15,589 nt of DNA from an uncultured Bacillota bacterium (GTDB lineage Bacteria; Bacillota_I; Bacilli_A; Erysipelotrichales; Erysipelotrichaceae): positions 1 through 15,589 of the forward strand of contig CASEHR010000111.1 of NCBI GenBank assembly GCA_949287785.1, in the 5' to 3' direction. Positions 1 through 8,500 of this stretch are shown here, one piece after another. Numbering within the stretch: the first letter of the stretch is position 1; every line of letters begins with the position of its first letter. The translations under genes were made by a program, and so were the position numbers. The notes beneath the pieces were generated by a model. That model ran no database searches and was not told the DNA's origin. It was given only the letters and a program-made list of their open reading frames with translations.

Positions 1-836
1 TTCTCGATAAAAGGCGCTTTCTTACTTTTGATAAGGACCCCATCACCGGCACTGCCCAAGACCTTTCTGGCTTTAGGGTCATGCAGACCATAGGAATAGA
101 TCGTGCCTTTATAGGCGATATCGGTATGGCCGAGGCTTTCGAATATCCCATCATCCCGCAGATAGATAAAGACCTCAAGTGGCGCATCTTCATCGACCTT
201 GTCGACTGCCTTTTCCATTATGAGCGGATCTGATCTGATGCTCATATAGACACGCGGCGGGATCAGCGCTCCAAAGATCACCGGCAAAGAAAGAGCGACA
301 TTGAAACGGCGGCCAAGGATGTCCAAAACAGCCTCTGTTAAGTGGATGATGGCATCGACAATAAGATAGATCCCGGACACGACAAAGATAAGATCCGTGC
401 CGATATCGGGAATGAGGATCAAAAATAAAGAAGCGATGAATAAGATGATCGAGATGATAAATTTGGATAAGATACCGCTTAGATGATCTTGTCTTGCGAT
501 CGAATAGTCGATGAAGTAGATGATCGCTGTAAGAAGGGTGTATAAACCGGTGACGATACCGATAAAGCTGACATAGGCTTCCTTGTATCTTACAAGAAAG
601 ATGATGATCAGCAAATGGGCCACCGTATAGATGACCATCTCTTTAAGACCTTTCTTTTTAATGACGGCACTGACGATATTGGCGATCGCCATCACACTTA
701 AAAAGATGATCAGAAGCAAGCGCAAAAGCGATAATCCCCAATCAGCATATGCGATAAGTAAGATCCCGATCACCAGTAATGCCAACGAGGCGATGATCGC
801 CATGACATCAGCCAACACTCTCTTTATCTTCTCCAT
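1..836 (-). CDS. DUF308-like membrane protein with soluble C-terminal domain (partial, 3' end outside window)
   Basis: An open frame of 278 codons runs from an ATG at 836 off the left edge without a stop, so the C terminus is missing. The N-terminal ~175 residues look like six membrane helices (about 9-30, 35-57, 68-83, 87-110, 122-142, 147-166), the layout of the HdeD/DUF308 family. That family is named for acid-resistance membrane proteins but its biochemical role is unknown. After about residue 200 the protein becomes soluble and contains GHTDIA (His237) then IYSYG (246-250) and GDGVL (264-268). This resembles the His-first arrangement of permuted papain/NlpC-like domains, but the catalytic cysteine would lie outside the window, so that is only a suggestion. 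The start is uncertain. An AGGAG lies just 1 nt before the ATG, too close to serve it, while a -10-like TACAAT sits exactly 6 bp upstream, fitting a leaderless mRNA. In-frame GTG or TTG at codons 7-8 are alternatives. Confidence 0.75.
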   Translation of the reverse strand, partial: MEKIKRVLADVMAIIASLALLVIGILLIAYADWGLSLLRLLLIIFLSVMAIANIVSAVIKKKGLKEMVIYTVAHLLIIIFLVRYKEAYVSFIGIVTGLYTLLTAIIYFIDYSIARQDHLSGILSKFIISIILFIASLFLILIPDIGTDLIFVVSGIYLIVDAIIHLTEAVLDILGRRFNVALSLPVIFGALIPPRVYMSIRSDPLIMEKAVDKVDEDAPLEVFIYLRDDGIFESLGHTDIAYKGTIYSYGLHDPKARKVLGSAGDGVLIKSKKAPFIE

Positions 837-858
837 ACTCCTATTGTATACTAAACGG
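837..858. promoter_or_regulatory. 22-bp divergent promoter region with overlapping -10 boxes
   Basis: These 22 bp separate two divergent start codons. On the plus strand TATACT (847-852) ends exactly 6 bp before the GTG at 859. On the minus strand TACAAT (848 down to 843) ends exactly 6 bp before the ATG at 836. The two hexamers share bases 847-848 and lie around the palindrome GTATAC (846-851). A plus-strand TTATCT at 824-829 would be a 17-bp spaced, weak -35 box. If both are real, transcription would begin at or next to both start codons and the two polymerases could not bind together. This is inference from spacing; no transcript data are visible. Confidence 0.5.
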
Positions 859-1467
859 GTGAAAACTTTTAAGTATCTATTGTTGGCTGTGTTTTACGGC
901 TTACTGGCCTATGCTTTTTTCATCTTCAGGATGTACGAAGACATCACAAGGCTCGGTTATCTTCTTCTGGCTTTTATCATGCCTTTTATACCGATGATCA
1001 TCGAAAGATTCATCAAGATCCCTGTCAGTGCCGTCATCATCTATGATATCTTCGTCCTGTTGGCTATGATCTTAGGCAATATCTACGGTTTTTACCGTTT
1101 TAAATACTTCGATACCTTCTTGCATTTTACAAGCGGTATTCTCATCGCCACCCTCGTCTATGTCATCTATAACTTCCTTAAAGGTGATTCCAAGATAAAC
1201 AATACCAAAGAATTCACCATGACAGCCTTGTTTGTCGAAGGTGTAAATATGCTCATCGCTTTTTTATGGGAATTATTTGAATTCATGTTGCTGGTCTTTT
1301 TCGATAATGATGCGATCAATCACTACACCGAAGGAGTCTACGATACGATGATCGATATGACTGTCTGCTTTATCGGTGGACTTATCATCATTATCTTTAT
1401 CTATCATTACTATAAGACCAAAAAGAAAAACATCGTCATCAGGACAAGTGATCGTTTTCTGTCCTGA
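859..1467 (+). CDS. DUF2238/YjdF-like integral membrane protein
   Basis: This 202-residue protein is almost wholly hydrophobic, with about six predicted helices (5-23, 31-48, 55-78, 86-105, 121-144, 166-183) and a basic C-terminal tail. Buried polar residues sit in a conserved-looking pattern: FDTFLHF with His89, SGIL at 92-95, WELFEF with Glu138 and Glu141, and YDTMIDM with Asp162 and Asp166. This His ... WE..E ... D...D arrangement is that of DUF2238 (YjdF-type) membrane proteins, whose function is not established. It could bind a metal or proton, but that is inference. The frame is open back to an ATG at 631, but that stretch is antisense to the neighbouring membrane gene. GTG at 859 is chosen because it follows TATACT by 6 bp and gives a normal positively charged N terminus (MKTFKY). 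No Shine-Dalgarno is visible. The stop lies inside a terminator hairpin shared with gpmI. Confidence 0.7.
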   Translation: MKTFKYLLLAVFYGLLAYAFFIFRMYEDITRLGYLLLAFIMPFIPMIIERFIKIPVSAVIIYDIFVLLAMILGNIYGFYRFKYFDTFLHFTSGILIATLVYVIYNFLKGDSKINNTKEFTMTALFVEGVNMLIAFLWELFEFMLLVFFDNDAINHYTEGVYDTMIDMTVCFIGGLIIIIFIYHYYKTKKKNIVIRTSDRFLS

Positions 1468-1478
1468 GACGATGTTTT
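1427..1478. terminator. Bidirectional intrinsic terminator between convergent genes
   Basis: An 11-bp outer stem (AAAACATCGTC at 1427-1437 with GACGATGTTTT at 1468-1478) encloses, after a small bulge, a 7-bp inner stem (CAGGACA 1440-1446 with TGTCCTG 1460-1466). The T-run on the right and the A-run on the left (1421-1430) allow it to work in both directions. The TGA stop of the membrane gene (1465-1467) is in the stem, and the gpmI TAG stop (1481-1483) is next to it. Confidence 0.85.
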
Positions 1479-1480
1479 GA

Positions 1481-3052
1481 CTAGATCATACTTTCATTCC
1501 ATGAAGCAGGAATATCAAGACCCAACAGAGTGAAGACTGTCGCGGCAATATTGCTGAGACCGAACTCACCTTCTTTTATCTTGATTTCCTTATCACCATA
1601 GATGATAAACGGTACCGGCGCAAGGGTATGCGATGTCTTCGGTTTGATCGGCGCATCTTCGCTCTTGCGCTTTTCATACATCTCATCCGCATTGCCATGG
1701 TCAGCTGTGACGATGAGGATCGCACCGACTTTGTCGCAAGCTTCGATGATCCTCTTCAGGCAAAGATCGACAGCTTCGACACCGATGATCGTCGCTTCGT
1801 AGTTGCCGGTGTGACCGACCATATCACCATTTGGGAAGTTGACGCGATAGAAGAGATTCTCATTCTTCTCGATCGCCTCGCAAAGCTTGTCCGTGATCTC
1901 AGCTGCTTTCATCCACGGTCTTTGTTCAAACGGGATGACATCACTTTTGATCTCGACCCAAGTCTCCAATTCGTCGGAGAACTTCTCTGAACGGTTACCG
2001 TTCCAGAAATAGGTAACATGTCCGTATTTCTGTGTTTCTGAGATCGCATATGACTTGATGCCGTCTTTGACCAGATATTCACTCATCGTATCGTGGATTG
2101 AAGGCGGGTTGACGAGATAATGATCAGGGATATGCAGATCGCCATCATATTCCAGCATGCCCGCGTAGTATACATCAGGTCTTCTGACACGGTCGAAGTG
2201 ATCGAAGTCATCTTCATCAAAAGCCCTCGAAATCTCGATCGCTCTGTCACCTCTGAAGTTGAATAAGACGACCGAATCATGATCCTCGATCGTACCGATC
2301 GGACGATCATTTTCATCGACGATGACAAATTCGTGCAGGTCCTGATCGTTAACACCTAATTCTTCACGATAGGTCGTGATCGCTTCGGTGGCGCTTTTGA
2401 AATGCCTTCCGATACCAAGGACATGCGTATCCCATCCGCGTTTGACCATATCCCAGTTCGATTCATAACGGTCCATCGTAATATACATCCTACCACCACC
2501 TGAGGCGATCCTTGCATCAAAGGTATCATCATTGAGACTTGCCATATGCTTTTCGATATCTTCGATATAGATGAGACCTGATGTATCAGGAACATCACGA
2601 CCATCCATCAAGGCATGTACTCGTACTCTTTCAATACCTTCCTTTTTAGCCTCGGTGATCATCGCTTTTAAATGGTTGATGTGTGAATGGACATTGCCAT
2701 CGGACAAAAGGCCCATAAAATGCAATGTATGTCCTTTCGCATTGGCGATAAGATCTTTCCAAGTCGTACTCTGATAGATACTGCCGCTGTCGATCGACTC
2801 ATTGACCAGCTTAGCCCCTTGTGAATAGATCTGTCCACAGCCGATCGCGTTATGACCGACTTCACTGTTACCCATATCGCTGTCGCTGGGAAGGCCGACA
2901 GCCGTTCCGTGAGCTTTGATCAACGTATGCGGATATTCTTGCCATAGGTAGTCAAGTGTCGGTGTATAAGCGTTTTTGACCGCATTTCCATCAGCGCTGT
3001 CTCTGACACCGATACCATCCATGACTACTAAGACCACAGGTTTTGTGCTCAT
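1481..3052 (-). CDS. gpmI: 2,3-bisphosphoglycerate-independent phosphoglycerate mutase
   Basis: GpmI interconverts 3- and 2-phosphoglycerate in glycolysis and gluconeogenesis, using two metal ions (usually Mn2+) and a phosphoserine intermediate. The 523 residues are complete. MDGIG with Asp12 is the first metal ligand, the nucleophile Ser63 is in DMGNSEVGH, GDRAIE is the phosphoglycerate-binding loop region, GDMVGHTG and TADHGN (449-454) carry more metal ligands, and the last His (475) is in SHTLAPVP. The enzyme is cytosolic. The central stretch WNGNRS...RPWMKAAEI reads like the plant and trypanosomatid type, where common bacterial enzymes have FFNGG ... LQPEM. The ATG at 3052 has a strong Shine-Dalgarno (GGGAGGAA) and an extended -10 TGATAAAAT further upstream. 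The gene is alone, divergent from addB and convergent with the membrane gene at 859, so it is not in a glycolytic operon here. Confidence 0.97.
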   Translation of the reverse strand: MSTKPVVLVVMDGIGVRDSADGNAVKNAYTPTLDYLWQEYPHTLIKAHGTAVGLPSDSDMGNSEVGHNAIGCGQIYSQGAKLVNESIDSGSIYQSTTWKDLIANAKGHTLHFMGLLSDGNVHSHINHLKAMITEAKKEGIERVRVHALMDGRDVPDTSGLIYIEDIEKHMASLNDDTFDARIASGGGRMYITMDRYESNWDMVKRGWDTHVLGIGRHFKSATEAITTYREELGVNDQDLHEFVIVDENDRPIGTIEDHDSVVLFNFRGDRAIEISRAFDEDDFDHFDRVRRPDVYYAGMLEYDGDLHIPDHYLVNPPSIHDTMSEYLVKDGIKSYAISETQKYGHVTYFWNGNRSEKFSDELETWVEIKSDVIPFEQRPWMKAAEITDKLCEAIEKNENLFYRVNFPNGDMVGHTGNYEATIIGVEAVDLCLKRIIEACDKVGAILIVTADHGNADEMYEKRKSEDAPIKPKTSHTLAPVPFIIYGDKEIKIKEGEFGLSNIAATVFTLLGLDIPASWNESMI

Positions 3053-3135
3053 ATATTTCCTCCCTTATAAGTCCATTTTATCACAGATACCAAAAGATGG
3101 TTATCTTATTATCCTTCAAGTTATATAATATCCAT
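3053..3135. promoter_or_regulatory. Divergent promoter region between gpmI and addB
   Basis: On the minus strand the extended -10 TGATAAAAT (TG at 3083-3082, TAAAAT at 3080-3075) serves gpmI and is followed by a Shine-Dalgarno GGGAGGAA. On the plus strand TATAAT (3124-3129) lies exactly 6 bp before the addB ATG at 3136, with a weak -35 candidate TTATCT at 3101-3106 (17-bp spacer). So gpmI has a conventional leader, while addB appears to have none. A short inverted repeat, AAGAT(GGTT)ATCTT at 3094-3107, lies between the two promoters and could be an operator, but it is too short to be convincing. Confidence 0.65.
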
Positions 3136-5595
3136 ATGAAGACATATATCGCTCCATCATATCTTAAAAGACCATTACTGAAACACCTGACAAAGAGGCA
3201 AGCAGTCCTATATGATGTCAGGGTCCTTTCACCCTCAGCTTATGTGAACAACTACATCGATTATGATGAAGATCTTCTGGATCTGAGAAAGAAGATCGAA
3301 AAGCTGACCTTGAACGAATTAAAGGACGTCTATAAGGAAAGATCGTTCTTGCAAGACGTCTATCGGGATCGCAAGATCTTAGATATTTACGCCATCAATG
3401 ACATCGCTGTCCACGACGACTATCGAAAGATCCTGAATGCAGCAGATCGTTATCCAAAAGATGAACTCAATAAACTGTTAGAGAAGAAAGATCAGGATAT
3501 CATCGTCATCGATGGTGACTATGATATCTTTGAAAGTTATATCGTCGATAAACTCATCGGAAACGGTGCCCGAAAATATACATATGAAGTCAGTGAGCAT
3601 AAGGAAAGCCATAGTAAATTCGTCACCCTTAAACAAGCTATCGACAAGATCATCGACAAGATCATCGATGAAGATCTGAAGCCTGAAGATTGCCTAATCA
3701 TGGCCGATCCCAGTGACTACAGACTACTAGATATCCATCTCAATAAAGCCGGTCTCCCGGTGCATTTTCTGAAGCCTTTTAAAGAAAACTACAAAGCTAA
3801 AGCCCTGATCAGCATCGTCGAGATGTATCTTCATTTTGATGTCGATCACTATATCGATCTTGTCGATCATGAGATCTTTAAAGTCAAAGACCAGAAGTCA
3901 TTGAAACTATACCTCAAAGATCACCTTGAGACGATGACCACATCTGCCTTTTGTCAATTAAGTGATCAGGATGCTTATTATAAGAAGCTTGAGATCAGAG
4001 CTGATAATGGTCACAAAACATATGTTCCCCTGTTATCTCAACTGGCTCAGGCCAAAGATCTGAAAGAGGCGATCACGATCGCTTTTGATACGATCAAAGG
4101 TGATGATGATGAAACGAAGAGTATCAAAAAGATCATTGGGCGCTATCGGGATCACCTTGATGAAGGCTATGATCTTTTAAAGAGTGAATTATCGCAACTT
4201 AAAGAAACAGATCATAACGGAGGGATCGATGTCATCGCTTATGGCATGACCTATCCTGCCCCTAAGCATCTCTTTGTCCTTGATCCCAACACCAACAAAT
4301 ACCCGCGCTTCAATGACCTTAAAGGTTTTATCAATGAAGAAGTGGTAAAGGATACTGCTGTCCCTTCCTTAAGCACCCGTTTTCATCGCCACAAGGAGAA
4401 CTACCGGATCTTTGAAAACAGCGAAGAGACGGTCTTTATCTATATCGACAGCACCCTCGATGGTAAAAAGGTCCAATATGAACCGTCCTTCAACGTTCCT
4501 AAAAAAGCGATCATTATGCCTTTGAACGAACGGAAGATCAGATATGATCGGACACTGGATGATCCGTCGATCTTTTTTGACGGTGAGGTCTTATCCGGTT
4601 CGGTATCGGCATTTGAAAGATATTTTAAATGTCCTTATCTCTATTTCTTACAAAAAGGGATCGGTCTTTACAGTCCCATGACCAAAGGACTTGATGCCGC
4701 GACTGTCGGCACGATATATCATGCGATCTTGGAAGAACTGGTCAGAAGACACGATAAACTTTATCCCGAAAGTCCTGCCGATGAGATCGATGAACTCGCT
4801 TTGAAACACGAAAGAGAACTGATCGCTCTGTTTCCTCATCAGAAAGGCAGGATCAAAGTGATGATCGCCAAAGTCAAAAAATCGCTGATGCTGGAACTGA
4901 TGTTTTTAAAGGGTTATGAAGATACGATTGACGAGTATCGCCCGGCGGCACTTGAAGAAGAGATCAACGACACAGTGCTGAATGGAAAGATCAAGATCCA
5001 CGGTTATATCGATCGTATCGACAAAAGTGATCATAGTGACAAGTTCAGAGTGATCGATTATAAGACCGGAGCGCGCACCATCAGCAATATTTCGATCGCG
5101 AAAGGTGAATCACTGCAGCTTCTGACCTATGCCCTGCTGTATGCTCAAGCACATGATCTTGAACCTTCGGCTGTCCTTTATATCGTCACAAAACACAGTT
5201 CACTGACTTTCAAATCATATAACGCGACTAAAACCAAGGGCATAGAACACAGAGAACTCAGTGATGAAGAGATAAAGGATGCCTTTGTATCCGCCCATAA
5301 AGCCAGCGGTCTCATCTTTGATGATAAAGATGATGTCAAAGATCAGATGAATTATATATCCAAAGGTAAAAGCGGCAATGGTGTATGGGCTGACAGGGAT
5401 AAGACCTTCGACCTGCTTAAAGACATCTACATCTATCTTTATGACACTCTTAAAAAAGGTGATATCAGCCTGGTACCGAAAACAGATGCCTGCAAATACT
5501 GTGATTTTAAAAAGATCTGTCATTTCAAAGGCATCTACGATATGCGAAACGGCCTCATCAGTGCCAAGGAGATAAAACATGATGAATCTGAATAA
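3136..5595 (+). CDS. addB: AddB/RexB-type subunit of the AddAB helicase-nuclease, Fe-S nuclease
   Basis: AddB pairs with AddA to unwind and degrade DNA at double-strand breaks before RecA-dependent repair. The C-terminal half holds a PD-(D/E)XK nuclease: GxxxH with His529, YIDRID with Asp626, VIDYKTG with Asp641 and Lys643, then QLLTY. Four cysteines frame it in the AddB iron-sulphur pattern: Cys499 in YFKCPY, and Cys786, Cys789 and Cys795 in CKYCDFKKIC. No Walker A motif is present at the N terminus, as in RexB of streptococci and unlike Bacillus AddB, so this subunit is probably not an ATPase. At 819 residues it is well short of the ~1,100-1,170 usual for RexB/AddB; the shortening is in the N-terminal helicase-like part. 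The frame is open to 3043, but ATG 3136 is chosen because it lies 6 bp after TATAAT and the extension would overlap the gpmI start. It overlaps addA by 17 bp. Confidence 0.9.
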   Translation: MKTYIAPSYLKRPLLKHLTKRQAVLYDVRVLSPSAYVNNYIDYDEDLLDLRKKIEKLTLNELKDVYKERSFLQDVYRDRKILDIYAINDIAVHDDYRKILNAADRYPKDELNKLLEKKDQDIIVIDGDYDIFESYIVDKLIGNGARKYTYEVSEHKESHSKFVTLKQAIDKIIDKIIDEDLKPEDCLIMADPSDYRLLDIHLNKAGLPVHFLKPFKENYKAKALISIVEMYLHFDVDHYIDLVDHEIFKVKDQKSLKLYLKDHLETMTTSAFCQLSDQDAYYKKLEIRADNGHKTYVPLLSQLAQAKDLKEAITIAFDTIKGDDDETKSIKKIIGRYRDHLDEGYDLLKSELSQLKETDHNGGIDVIAYGMTYPAPKHLFVLDPNTNKYPRFNDLKGFINEEVVKDTAVPSLSTRFHRHKENYRIFENSEETVFIYIDSTLDGKKVQYEPSFNVPKKAIIMPLNERKIRYDRTLDDPSIFFDGEVLSGSVSAFERYFKCPYLYFLQKGIGLYSPMTKGLDAATVGTIYHAILEELVRRHDKLYPESPADEIDELALKHERELIALFPHQKGRIKVMIAKVKKSLMLELMFLKGYEDTIDEYRPAALEEEINDTVLNGKIKIHGYIDRIDKSDHSDKFRVIDYKTGARTISNISIAKGESLQLLTYALLYAQAHDLEPSAVLYIVTKHSSLTFKSYNATKTKGIEHRELSDEEIKDAFVSAHKASGLIFDDKDDVKDQMNYISKGKSGNGVWADRDKTFDLLKDIYIYLYDTLKKGDISLVPKTDACKYCDFKKICHFKGIYDMRNGLISAKEIKHDESE

Positions 5596-8500
5596 GACGC
5601 AGCTTGAAGCCATCGGGATCCGTGGTCAGAACGTCGTGGTCTTTGCCTCGGCCGGTGCCGGCAAGACGACAGTCCTCGTCCAGCGCCTTACGGAGCGGAT
5701 CATCATCGATAAGATACCGCTAACGCGCATCTTGGCCATGACCTTCACTGAAGCAGCTGCCGGCAATATGAAAAACCGCCTGCGCAATGAATTGAATCAG
5801 AAGCGTCAGGAAGCCTTAAACAAAGGTACAAACGAAGAACTTAGCTTCATCGACGATCAGCTATCCAATCTCGAAAACGCCGATATTTCAACGATCCACT
5901 CCTTTTGTCTTAAGATCGTCAGGAAATATTACTACCGTTGCGGTCTGACACAAAACACCCTAAACAACATCCTGAGCAGTGCGCAAAGCGATATGATCAA
6001 AGATGATCTTTTAAATGAGATCATCGAAGAGGAGATTAAGAAAGATCAAGGTCGTTTTATCGAATTGACCGATGCGATAAGCAGTGAGATATTTGCCTTC
6101 GACAGTCTGAAAAAGACGATCCTAAGCATCTTTGAAAGTGCCTTGAATAAAAAAGATCCCCTGGTATGGTTAAATGATCAGAAAGGCCATAAGAGAATAA
6201 GCAGTCTCAACGATCTCAAAGCGTGTGATGACCTCTATCTCAATAAAGTAAAGCGCATCTTCAAAAAAATACGAAACGCATACATGATCCTGAGCACTTT
6301 TAATAATACCGATGTCAGTGATGCCTACCGGGATGAATGCCGAGCGATAGTAAACAGATTTGATGAACTGTTGGCTATCGACAACTACGAAGAATTCATC
6401 GCCGAAGCCAAAAGAGCCCCGATCGCCTTCAACAAGCGGTCAAAATGTGAAGATCCGGCTTTTAAAAAGATCAATAAGAGAATAAGTGAACTTTATAAGA
6501 AGCTTTCTGAGATCCTGATCGATCCGGAGATCATGATCGATGTGGAAAACGGTTCGATCAGATATATCGATCATCTGATCGATCTGACGATCACATTCTA
6601 TGAGCGCTTTAAGACCTATAAGCTCCAAAATGAATGGATCGACTTCAGTGATTTCGAGCACTACGCCTATGAGATCCTGACGATCGACGACCGGAAGATC
6701 GCCAAAGAACTGAAGGAACACTATCGGGAGATCATGATCGATGAATTTCAGGATACCAACGAGATCCAATTTGCGATCGCCGAACTTTTAGGCAATGATG
6801 ATCTGTTTATCGTCGGCGACATCAAACAATCCATCTACCGTTTCCGCAGCGCCAAGCCCGATCTCATGCGTTCGCTTCGGCAAAGAGATGATTTCAAAGT
6901 CATCGATATGAGGGAAAACTACCGTTCAAAAGCCAATATCGTCGCTTTCAATAATAAGTTTTTTGCCGAACTTATGAATATCGATGACACCGGCTTTAAA
7001 GACGAAGATAAGCAGATAACACCTCAAGTGTCACAAACGAAAGACGAAGAACCGATCGAATTTATCTACTATGAGCCGACAGATGATTTTAAAGAACTCA
7101 ACAGCAAAGCCGATCTGTTGGCCGAGGAGATCTTAAGCGTTCATGAAAAGGGAACAGCTTTCGGCAAGATGTGTGTCCTAGTCAGGACTAACGCCGATAA
7201 GATCAAGGTCAAGCGCGCTTTTGATAATGCGGATATCCCCTATTTCATAAGTGATAAAGAAGGCCATCTCGCCAGTTTTCCGATCGATATCGTCGCCAGT
7301 ATCCTTGATTATCTTGTCGATCATGAAGATAAGATCGCCATAGTTTCGATCCTGATGAGCCTTTATGACTATCATGAAGACGATATCGCCAAGAGCCGCC
7401 ATGATCTGAGACTCGATGAAAGAGCCGCCTATGATCTCAGGAAACTTGAAGAAGCAGCTGACCAAAACGATATCGACGGTTTTTTCAGTTACCTATTGAA
7501 TATCAACGACTTCTATGAAAGGTTATCGACCAATGAAAAAGCCAATATCGACTATCTCATCAGCAGTATCGATAACTATAAACTGAAGAGCTTCAAAGAC
7601 CTCGCCTTTATCTTAAGTTCCATGCAGGATAAAGAAAGTGACACAGCCTTTGCGGTAAGCGATGAGGCTGATGTCGTCAAAGTCATGACTATTCACGCCG
7701 CAAAGGGTCTTGAATATGATACGGTCTTTCTTTTCAGCACCCATGAAGTAAGGACCAAGGATGCGACCGATGCCGTCGTCATCGATGATGAGCTCGGTAT
7801 CGGCTTAAAGTATGCCGTCAACGACTATCGTCTGACCTATGAGACCTATCGACGCAAAGCCATCCGCATCAAAAACGATCGGGAAGAGATGCGAGAATAC
7901 CTGCGTTTACTGTATGTTGCCCTGACAAGAACGGTCAGAAAACTCATCGTCATCGATGCCTTTGACCGAGGTGGCTTCAGCAAGCTCAGAGAAATCGGTA
8001 AGGAAGAGCTCATCGAAGAACACAAAGGTTTCAGTTCTTACTTTCTGACCCTGTCTTTCCCCGAAGATATGAATTTCACCCACATCGATAAACTCTCGCA
8101 TCCAAGCTATAAAAAAGAGCGTGCGATACCTTCGGTCATCAGACGGCAATATAATTCATCGATAAGACCCAAAAAGAAGATCACCCCAAGCGATCACGGT
8201 CAAAAGATCGTGCTCTTTGATGACAATAAGGGCACTTCCTTCGGTACAAGCGTTCATAAGATCATGGAACTTATCGATCTAAAAGAGATCGATGAAGAAA
8301 GGATCAGGATGATCGATGATACGATAAGTGATAAGACGATCAAGCACATCCTTAAGATCAAAGACGATTCGATATTCAAAAAAGCTTTAGAAGGCAAGAT
8401 CTATAGAGAAGTCCCTTTTTATGCAGACCTTGAAAGCGAGATCGAAGGGATCATCGACTTTGTCTCTGTTTTTGAAGATAAGGTGATCATCATCGACTAC

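Noticed and set aside
631..858. Upstream extension of the DUF2238-like gene back to an ATG at 631.
   Set aside because: This part is antisense to the well-supported DUF308-like gene and gives a charged N-terminal stretch unlike the family. GTG 859 has a -10 box at a fixed distance.
1628..1990. Plus-strand open frame of 120 codons inside gpmI.
   Set aside because: It is antisense to an unmistakable gpmI and has no ribosome site or family resemblance.
3043..3135. Upstream extension of addB to an ATG at 3043.
   Set aside because: It would overlap the gpmI start, cover both promoters, and add residues without similarity to AddB.
5215..5613. Minus-strand open frame opposite the addB end.
   Set aside because: It is a shadow of addB, whose Fe-S cysteines and nuclease motifs lie in this stretch on the plus strand.
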